Shown: piece after piece, positions 30,323 to 30,441 of the stretch
Position numbering within the stretch: position 1 is the first letter of the stretch
Layout of the letters: each line of letters opens with the position of its first letter
NCBI GenBank assembly: GCA_036397635.1
Contig: DASWIP010000046.1
Coordinates: 1-30,441 of the forward strand
Reading direction: 5' to 3'
Length of the DNA: 30,441 nt
DNA from: DASWIP01 sp036397635
GTDB lineage: Bacteria; Actinomycetota; AC-67
Notes under the pieces: model-generated
Seen by the model: only the letters and a program-made list of their open reading frames with translations
What the model was told of the DNA's origin: nothing
The model's database searches: none
Program-made: the position numbers and the translations under genes

Positions 30323-30441
30323 TTGCCGTTCAGGGCGCGATCTGCGCCCCGAGTGCAAGGCGCGAGGAGGGCGCATATTCAGGGAATATGCAACCGACGA
30401 GCAACGCAGCAATCGGGGATGCAGGCGCGTTCTGACGGTAA
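30323..30441. repeat. ~119-bp imperfect palindrome (REP/MITE-like) reaching the window end
   Basis: The arms begin TTGCCGTTCAG and end CTGACGGTAA. Written as RNA they pair over most of the length, with several G-U pairs (CAGGGCGCG against CGCGTTCTG), and a perfect apex GCATATTC-agg-GAATATGC lies at 30373-30391. A smaller hairpin GGGCGC-gatct-GCGCCC is at 30333-30349. There is no ORF. It follows the cyclophilin stop by 20 nt and could act as terminator or be a member of an interspersed repeat family; the right boundary may lie beyond the window. Confidence 0.65.

Noticed and set aside
1..30441. tRNA, rRNA, CRISPR, insertion sequence or integrase
   Set aside because: I looked for cloverleaf-like segments, regular repeat-spacer arrays and transposase motifs and saw none. 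A tRNAscan/Infernal run would be the decisive test.

Overview
The window looks like a fragment of a high-GC Actinomycetota chromosome, probably from an uncultured lineage known from metagenomes. This is inferred from several things seen in the sequence. Nearly every gene has a GC-rich third codon position, and there are many GTG starts and TAnnnT -10 boxes placed 6-9 nt before start codons (leaderless genes). Actinobacterial-type families are present: an FdxA-like 7Fe ferredoxin, an FrhB-type (F420) iron-sulfur protein, an HrdB-like sigma factor, a holin-III/DUF3618-like pair and membrane-anchored cyclophilins. I see no rRNA, tRNA, CRISPR array, transposase or phage module.

Layout. 49-549: a small membrane protein with a C-terminal Cys/His motif. 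566-6834 (minus): a six-gene branched-chain/hydrophobic-substrate ABC importer operon that begins with a secreted collagen-like membrane-anchored protein, followed by a lipoprotein binding protein with an 11-glycine tract, then livH, livM, livG and livF. 7055-7675 (minus): a CoA-pyrophosphatase-type Nudix hydrolase. 7784-10791 (plus): two tandem paralogous ABC substrate-binding proteins without permeases, which may serve the neighbouring importer. 10847-17937: mainly single genes with redox themes (SDR, [2Fe-2S] protein, FrhB-like protein, 7Fe ferredoxin), a DMT exporter, two alpha/beta hydrolases, an SH3-like small protein and cysS. 18102-19725: a divergent/tandem module made of a sigma-70-family factor with an Asn-Gly insert and a transmembrane tail, flanked by two tiny secreted two-cysteine proteins. 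19753-22948 (minus): a zinc alcohol dehydrogenase with small membrane proteins and a hydrolase. 23022-23752 (plus): a pterin dehydratase and a DUF6941-like protein. 23781-27970 (minus): acyl-CoA dehydrogenase, alpha/beta hydrolase, ispH and an HrdB-like sigma factor. 28156-30302 (plus): a TetR regulator divergent from the acyl-CoA dehydrogenase, then two tandem membrane-anchored cyclophilins. 30323-30441: a ~119-bp imperfect palindrome that reaches the end of the window.

How the genes fit together. The importer, the orphan binding proteins, the acyl-CoA dehydrogenase with its TetR, the CoA pyrophosphatase, the SDR and the alcohol dehydrogenase suggest an organism that takes up amino acids or other hydrophobic acids and breaks them down through CoA thioesters. 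This is inference from families; no substrate can be read from the sequence. The most unusual unit is the sigma factor/small secreted peptide module at 18102-19725. The terminal palindrome may be an interspersed repeat at which an assembly stopped.
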